Below are positions 56,101-64,000 of a stretch of 64,000 nt of DNA, in pieces. The translations under genes and the position numbers were made by a program. The stretch's first letter is position 1. Every line of letters starts with the position of its first letter. The DNA comes from Allodiplogaster sudhausi (Eukaryota > Nematoda > Chromadorea > Rhabditida > Diplogasteridae): assembly GCA_945643635.1 (NCBI GenBank), contig CALZFC010000009.1, forward strand, positions 7,999,501 through 8,063,500, given 5' to 3'. The notes beneath the pieces were generated by a model. The model saw nothing but the letters and a program-made list of their open reading frames with translations. It ran no database searches and was not told the origin of the DNA.

Positions 56101-59100
56101 AGTTATGGGTGTCGAGTAACCTACCATTCGACCCATCTCGTCGAGCTGAGTACAACAAATACAGTGTCCACTAGGTTTACAGAGATTTCGGAGATTTATC
56201 GATCGAAATCTGATCTACACAAAGGTGCTTGTAACTGGAATAGTTTTGGTACTAGAGTTCTGCAACCAATTTCGTTCGTCTACCCAAAGTGCGCAGATCA
56301 CAAATTAACAACTTTGTATTTGTTTGACCTACCGTATCGATTTTTCTATTTGCGCTCCGTTTCGAGTTATGGGTGTCGAGTAACCTACCATTCGACCCAT
56401 CTCGTCGAGCTGAGTACAACAAATACAGTGTCCACTAGGTTTACAGAGATTTCGGAGATTTATCGATCGAAATCTGATCTTCACAAAAGTGCTTGTAATT
56501 GGAATAGTGTTGGTTCTAGAGTTCTACAACCAATTTCGTTCGTCTAGCAGGAGTGCGCAGATCACAAATTAACCCCGTTGTATTTGAATGATTTACCGTA
56601 TCGATTTTCTATTTGCGCTCCGTTTAGAGTTATGGGCATCGAGTAACCTACCATTCGACCCAACTCGTCGAGCTGAGTACAACAAATACAGTGTCCACTA
56701 GGTTTACAGAGATTTCGGAGATTTATCGATCGAAATCTGATCTTCACAAAAGTGCTTGTAACTGGAATAGTTTTGGTACTAGAGTTCTGCAACCAATTTC
56801 GTTCGTCTACCCAAAGTGGGCAGATCACAAATTAACAACTTTGTATTTGTTTGACCTACCGTATCGATTTTTCTATTTGCGCTCCGTTTCGAGTTATGGG
56901 TGTCGAGTAACCTACCATTCGACCCATCTTGTCGAGCTGAGTACAACAAATACAGTGTCCACTAGGTTTACAGAGATTTCGGAGATTTATCGATCGAAAT
57001 CTGATCTTCACAAAAGTGCTTGTAATTGGAATAGTGTTGGTTCTAGAGTTCTACAACCAATTTCGTTCGTCTACCCAAAGTGCGCAGATCACAAATTAAC
57101 AACTTTGTATTTGTTTGACCTACCGTATCGATTTTTCTATTTGCGCTCCGTTTCGAGTTATGGGCATCGAGTAACCTACCATTCGACCCAACTCTTCGAG
57201 CTGAGTACAACAAATACAGTGTCCACTAGGTTTACAGAGATTTCGGAGATTTATCGATCGAAATCTGATCTACACAAAAGTGCTTGTAACTGGAATAGTT
57301 TTGGTACTAGAGTTCTGCAACCAATTTCGTTCGTCTACCCAAAGTGGGCAGATCACAAATTAACAACTTTGTATTTGTTTGACCTACCGTATCGATTTTT
57401 CTATTTGCGCTCCGTTTCGAGTTATGGGTGTCGAGTAACCTACCATTCGACCCATCTCGTCGAGCTGAGTACAACAAATACAGTGTCCACTAGGTTTACA
57501 GAGATTTCGGAGATTTATCGATCGAAATCTGATCTACACAAAGGTGCTTGTAACTGGAATAGTTTTGGTACTAGAGTTCTGCAACCAATTTCGTTCGTCT
57601 ACCCAAAGTGCGCAGATCACAAATTAACAACTTTGTATTTGTTTGACCTACCGTATCGATTTTTCTATTTGCGCTCCGTTTCGAGTTATGGGTGTCGAGT
57701 AACCTACCATTCGACCCATCTCGTCGAGCTGAGTACAACAAATACAGTGTCCACTAGGTTTACAGAGATTTCGGAGATTTATCGATCGAAATCTGATCTT
57801 CACAAAAGTGCTTGTAATTGGAATAGTGTTGGTTCTAGAGTTCTACAACCAATTTCGTTCGTCTAGCAGGAGTGCGCAGATCACAAATTAACCCCGTTGT
57901 ATTTGAATGATTTACCGTATCGATTTTCTATTTGCGCTCCGTTTCGAGTTATGGGCATCGAGTAACCTACCATTCGACCCAACTCGTCGAGCTGAGTACA
58001 ACAAATACAGTGTCCACTAGGTTTACAGAGATTTCGGAGATTTATCGATCGAAATCTGATCTTCACAAAAGTGCTTGTAACTGGAATAGTTTTGGTACTA
58101 GAGTTCTGCAACCAATTTCGTTCGTCTACCCAAAGTGGGCAGATCACAAATTAACAACTTTGTATTTGTTTGACCTACCGTATCGATTTTTCTATTTGCG
58201 CTCCGTTTCGAGTTATGGGTGTCGAGTAACCTACCATTCGACCCATCTCGTCGAGCTGAGTACAACAAATACAGTGTCCACTAGGTTTACAGAGATTTCG
58301 GAGATTTATCGATCGAAATCTGATCTACACAAAGGTGCTTGTAACTGGAATAGTTTTGGTACTAGAGTTCTGCAACCAATTTCGTTCGTCTACCCAAAGT
58401 GCGCAGATCACAAATTAACAACTTTGTATTTGTTTGATCTACCGTATCGATTTTTCTATTTGCGCTCCGTTTCGAGTTATGGGTGTCGAGTAACATACCA
58501 TTCGACCCATCTCGTCGAGCTGAGTACAACAAATACAGTGTCCACTAGGTTTACAGAGATTTCGGAGATTTATCGATCGAAATCTGATCTACACAAAGGT
58601 GCTTGTAACTGGAATAGTTTTGGTACTAGAGTTCTGCAACCAATTTCGTTCGTCTACCCAAAGTGCGCAGATCACAAATTAACAACTTTGTATTTGTTTG
58701 ACCTACCGTATCGATTTTTCTATTTGCGCTCCGTTTCGAGTTATGGGTGTCGAGTAACCTACCATTCGACCCATCTCGTCGAGCTGAGTACAACAAATAC
58801 AGTGTCCACTAGGTTTACAGAGATTTCGGAGATTTATCGATCGAAATCTGATCTTCACAAAAGTGCTTGTAATTGGAATAGTGTTGGTTCTAGAGTTCTA
58901 CAACCAATTTCGTTCGTCTAGCAGGAGTGCGCAGATCACAAATTAACCCCGTTGTATTTGAATGATTTACCGTATCGATTTTCTATTTGCGCTCCGTTTC
59001 GAGTTATGGGCATCGAGTAACCTACCATTCGACCCAACTCGTCGAGCTGAGTACAACAAATACAGTGTCCACTAGGTTTACAGAGATTTCGGAGATTTAT

Positions 59101-62100
59101 CGATCGAAATCTGATCTTCACAAAAGTGCTTGTAACTGGAATAGTTTTGGTACTAGAGTTCTGCAACCAATTTCGTTCGTCTACCCAAAGTGGGCAGATC
59201 ACAAATTAACAACTTTGTATTTGTTTGACCTACCGTATCGATTTTTCTATTTGCGCTCCGTTTCGAGTTATGGGTGTCGAGTAACCTACCATTCGACCCA
59301 TCTCGTCGAGCTGAGTACAACAAATACAGTGTCCACTAGGTTTACAGAGATTTCGGAGATTTATCGATCGAAATCTGATCTACACAAAGGTGCTTGTAAC
59401 TGGAATAGTTTTGGTACTAGAGTTCTGCAACCAATTTCGTTCGTCTACCCAAAGTGCGCAGATCACAAATTAACAACTTTGTATTTGTTTGATCTACCGT
59501 ATCGATTTTTCTATTTGCGCTCCGTTTCGAGTTATGGGTGTCGAGTAACATACCATTCGACCCATCTCGTCGAGCTGAGTACAACAAATACAGTGTCCAC
59601 TAGGTTTACAGAGATTTCGGAGATTTATCGATCGAAATCTGATCTACACAAAGGTGCTTGTAACTGGAATAGTTTTGGTACTAGAGTTCTGCAACCAATT
59701 TCGTTCGTCTACCCAAAGTGCGCAGATCACAAATTAACAACTTTGTATTTGTTTGACCTACCGTATCGATTTTTCTATTTGCGCTCCGTTTCGAGTTATG
59801 GGTGTCGAGTAACCTACCATTCGACCCATCTCGTCGAGCTGAGTACAACAAATACAGTGTCCACTAGGTTTACAGAGATTTCGGAGATTTATCGATCGAA
59901 ATCTGATCTTCACAAAAGTGCTTGTAATTGGAATAGTGTTGGTTCTAGAGTTCTACAACCAATTTCGTTCGTCTAGCAGGAGTGCGCAGATCACAAATTA
60001 ACCCCGTTGTATTTGAATGATTTACCGTATCGATTTTCTATTTGCGCTCCGTTTAGAGTTATGGGCATCGAGTAACCTACCATTCGACCCAACTCGTCGA
60101 GCTGAGTACAACAAATACAGTGTCCACTAGGTTTACAGAGATTTCGGAGATTTATCGATCGAAATCTGATCTTCACAAAAGTGCTTGTAACTGGAATAGT
60201 TTTGGTACTAGAGTTCTGCAACCAATTTCGTTCGTCTACCCAAAGTGGGCAGATCACAAATTAACAACTTTGTATTTGTTTGACCTACCGTATCGATTTT
60301 TCTATTTGCGCTCCGTTTCGAGTTATGGGTGTCGAGTAACCTACCATTCGACCCATCTCGTCGAGCTGAGTACAACAAATACAGTGTCCACTAGGTTTAC
60401 AGAGATTTCGGAGATTTATCGATCGAAATCTGATCTTCACAAAAGTGCTTGTAATTGGAATAGTGTTGGTTCTAGAGTTCTACAACCAATTTCGTTCGTC
60501 TAGCAGGAGTGCGCAGATCACAAATTAACCCCGTTGTATTTGAATGATTTACCGTATCGATTTTCTATTTGCGCTCCGTTTCGAGTTATGGGCATCGAGT
60601 AACCTACCATTCGACCCAACTCGTCGAGCTGAGTACAACAAATACAGTGTCCACTAGGTTTACAGAGATTTCGGAGATTTATCGATCGAAATCTGATCTT
60701 CACAAAAGTGCTTGTAACTGGAATAGTTTTGGTACTAGAGTTCTGCAACCAATTTCGTTCGTCTACCCAAAGTGGGCAGATCACAAATTAACAACTTTGT
60801 ATTTGTTTGACCTACCGTATCGATTTTTCTATTTGCGCTCCGTTTCGAGTTATGGGTGTCGAGTAACCTACCATTCGACCCATCTCGTCGAGCTGAGTAC
60901 AACAAATACAGTGTCCACTAGGTTTACAGAGATTTCGGAGATTTATCGATCGAAATCTGATCTACACAAAGGTGCTTGTAACTGGAATAGTTTTGGTACA
61001 AGAGTTCTGCAACCAATTTCGTTCGTCTACCCAAAGTGCGCAGATCACAAATTAACAACTTTGTATTTGTTTGACCTACCGTATCGATTTTTCTATTTGC
61101 GCTCCGTTTCGAGTTATGGGTGTCGAGTAACCTACCATTCGACCCATCTCGTCGAGCTGAGTACAACAAATACAGTGTCCACTAGGTTTACAGAGATTTC
61201 GGAGATTTATCGATCGAAATCTGATCTTCACAAAAGTGCTTGTAACTGGAATAGTTTTGGTACTAGAGTTCTGCAACCAATTTCGTTCGTCTACCCAAAG
61301 TGGGCAGATCACAAATTAACAACTTTGTATTTGTTTGACCTACCGTATCGATTTTTCTATTTGCGCTCCGTTTCGAGTTATGGGTGTCGAGTAACCTACC
61401 ATTCGACCCATCTCGTCGAGCTGAGTACAACAAATACAGTGTCCACTAGGTTTACAGAGATTTCGGAGATTTATCGATCGAAATCTGATCTTCACAAAAG
61501 TGCTTGTAATTGGAATAGTGTTGGTTCTAGAGTTCTACAACCAATTTCGTTCGTCTAGCAGGAGTGCGCAGATCACAAATTAACCCCGTTGTATTTGAAT
61601 GATTTACCGTATCGATTTTCTATTTGCGCTCCGTTTCGAGTTATGGGCATCGAGTAACCTACCATTCGACCCAACTCGTCGAGCTGAGTACAACAAATAC
61701 AGTGTCCACTAGGTTTACAGAGATTTCGGAGATTTATCGATCGAAATCTGATCTTCACAAAAGTGCTTGTAACTGGAATAGTTTTGGTACTAGAGTTCTG
61801 CAACCAATTTCGTTCGTCTACCCAAAGTGGGCAGATCACAAATTAACAACTTTGTATTTGTTTGACCTACCGTATCGATTTTTCTATTTGCGCTCCGTTT
61901 CGAGTTATGGGTGTCGAGTAACCTACCATTCGACCCATCTCGTCGAGCTGAGTACAACAAATACAGTGTCCACTAGGTTTACAGAGATTTCGGAGATTTA
62001 TCGATCGAAATCTGATCTACACAAAGGTGCTTGTAACTGGAATAGTTTTGGTACTAGAGTTCTGCAACCAATTTCGTTCGTCTACCCAAAGTGCGCAGAT

Positions 62101-64000
62101 CACAAATTAACAACTTTGTATTTGTTTGACCTACCGTATCGATTTTTCTATTTGCGCTCCGTTTCGAGTTATGGGTGTCGAGTAACCTACCATTCGACCC
62201 ATCTCGTCGAGCTGAGTACAACAAATACAGTGTCCACTAGGTTTACAGAGATTTCGGAGATTTATCGATCGAAATCTGATCTTCACAAAAGTGCTTGTAA
62301 CTGGAATAGTTTTGGTACTAGAGTTCTGCAACCAATTTCGTTCGTCTACCCAAAGTGGGCAGATCACAAATTAACAACTTTGTATTTGTTTGACCTACCG
62401 TATCGATTTTTCTATTTGCGCTCCGTTTCGAGTTATGGGTGTCGAGTAACCTACCATTCGACCCATCTCGTCGAGCTGAGTACAACAAATACAGTGTCCA
62501 CTAGGTTTACAGAGATTTCGGAGATTTATCGATCGAAATCTGATCTACACAAAGGTGCTTGTAACTGGAATAGTTTTGGTACTAGAGTTCTGCAACCAAT
62601 TTCGTTCGTCTACCCAAAGTGCGCAGATCACAAATTAACAACTTTGTATTTGTTTGACCTACCGTATCGATTTTTCTATTTGCGCTCCGTTTCGAGTTAT
62701 GGGTGTCGAGTAACCTACCATTCGACCCATCTCGTCGAGCTGAGTACAACAAATACAGTGTCCACTAGGTTTACAGAGATTTCGGAGATTTATCGATCGA
62801 AATCTGATCTTCACAAAAGTGCTTGTAATTGGAATAGTGTTGGTTCTAGAGTTCTACAACCAATTTCGTTCGTCTAGCAGGAGTGCGCAGATCACAAATT
62901 AACCCCGTTGTATTTGAATGATTTACCGTATCGATTTTCTATTTGCGCTCCGTTTCGAGTTATGGGCATCGAGTAACCTACCATTCGACCCAACTCGTCG
63001 AGCTGAGTACAACAAATACAGTGTCCACTAGGTTTACAGAGATTTCGGAGATTTATCGATCGAAATCTGATCTTCACAAAAGTGCTTGTAACTGGAATAG
63101 TTTTGGTACTAGAGTTCTGCAACCAATTTCGTTCGTCTACCCAAAGTGGGCAGATCACAAATTAACAACTTTGTATTTGTTTGACCTACCGTATCGATTT
63201 TTCTATTTGCGCTCCGTTTCGAGTTATGGGTGTCGAGTAACCTACCATTCGACCCATCTCGTCGAGCTGAGTACAACAAATACAGTGTCCACTAGGTTTA
63301 CAGAGATTTCGGAGATTTATCGATCGAAATCTGATCTACACAAAGGTGCTTGTAACTGGAATAGTTTTGGTACTAGAGTTCTGCAACCAATTTCGTTCGT
63401 CTACCCAAAGTGCGCAGATCACAAATTAACCCCGTTGTATTTGAATGATTTACCGTATCGATTTTCTATTTGCGCTCCGTTTCGAGTTATGGGCATCGAG
63501 TAACCTACCATTCGACCCATCTCGTCGAGCTGAGTACAACAAATACAGTGTCCACTAGGTTTACAGAGATTTCGGAGATTTATCGATCGAAATCTGATCT
63601 ACACAAAGGTGCTTGTAACTGGAATAGTTTTGGTACTAGAGTTCTGCAACCAATTTCGTTCGTCTACCCAAAGTGCGCAGATCACAAATTAACAACTTTG
63701 TATTTGTTTGACCTACCGTATCGATTTTTCTATTTGCGCTCCGTTTCGAGTTATGGGTGTCGAGTAACCTACCATTCGACCCATCTCGTCGAGCTGAGTA
63801 CAACAAATACAGTGTCCACTAGGTTTACAGAGATTTCGGAGATTTATCGATCGAAATCTGATCTTCACAAAAGTGCTTGTAACTGGAATAGTTTTGGTAC
63901 TAGAGTTCTGCAACCAATTTCGTTCGTCTACCCAAAGTGGGCAGATCACAAATTAACAACTTTGTATTTGTTTGACCTACCGTATCGATTTTTCTATTTG
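53130..64000. repeat. 264-bp satellite array with higher-order repeat structure, continues past the window
   Basis: About 41 head-to-tail monomers of 264 bp share blocks such as TTTGACCTACCGTATCGATT, GAGCTGAGTACAACAAATAC and GAGATTTATCGATCGAAATC. The first eight monomers form two 4-monomer units of 1,056 bp (1/5, 2/6 and 3/7 share private variants). From about 55,750 the array is built on a linked pair of variants: a monomer with TAGCAG in place of TACCCA, followed by one lacking one T (CGATTTTCTATTTG). Successive TAGs end at 55756, 56547, 57866, 58921, 59976, 60503, 61558 and 62877, spaced 791, 1319, 1055, 1055, 527, 1055 and 1319, that is 2 to 5 monomers minus 1 nt. The long plus-strand frame (869 codons from 53147) exists because 264 is a multiple of 3; it has no protein features. 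Confidence 0.95.

Noticed and set aside
53147..63503. Long plus-strand reading frames up to 869 codons read as a repetitive protein gene
   Set aside because: The frames follow from a 264-bp (88-codon) satellite monomer. Stops and 1-nt deletions are amplified within the array, and no signal peptide, domain or splice structure is seen.
53130..64000. CRISPR-like array of regular repeats
   Set aside because: Units are contiguous 264-bp monomers without distinct spacers, in a eukaryotic, intron-containing locus.

Overview
The window is metazoan nuclear DNA. It holds split genes with GT-AG introns from about 50 nt to over 14 kb, dense CT/GA microsatellites, many non-autonomous DNA transposons and a large satellite array. 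The species cannot be fixed from this sequence. The basic C-terminal tail and the long activation-loop insert of the kinase resemble nematode PDK-1 (remembered, not searched), so an ecdysozoan such as a nematode is my best guess, held weakly.

Layout. (1) 1-3.8 kb: the 3' part of a plus-strand gene for a probably secreted protein with Thr-rich, acidic and basic low-complexity regions and two thrombospondin type-1-like Cys/Trp motifs, ending before a poly(A) signal. (2) 3.8-6.4 kb: intergenic DNA with CT tracts and a hairpin. (3) 6.4-39.6 kb: a plus-strand gene for 3-phosphoinositide-dependent protein kinase 1 (PDK1). It has 17 coding exons with consistent splice phases throughout, giving a kinase domain, a PH domain and a basic tail of about 754 residues. 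Its introns are full of transposons, including a foldback-like element, several TTAA-flanked families with visible nesting, palindromic MITEs, a hAT-like MITE, SINE-like sequences, and a 2.6 kb segment bounded by inverted repeats that carries broken RPL19 and RPL15 gene pieces. (4) 39.6-41.1 kb: short intergenic DNA. (5) 41.06-47.8 kb: a minus-strand otopetrin-family proton channel gene with 17 exons found, convergent with PDK1; its N-terminal exon(s) were not found. (6) 47.8-53.1 kb: repeat-rich DNA with another TTAA element, a decayed RTE-like LINE 3' end and nested TTAA elements. (7) 53.13 kb to the window end: more than 10.8 kb of a 264-bp satellite with higher-order structure. 264 is a multiple of three, so it shows long open frames that are almost certainly not genes.

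The three genes show no obvious functional link: PDK1 is a phosphoinositide-dependent master kinase, otopetrins are plasma-membrane proton channels, and the first gene looks extracellular. The most informative parts of the window are the transposon histories (empty sites, nesting, gene-fragment capture) and the satellite's higher-order organisation.
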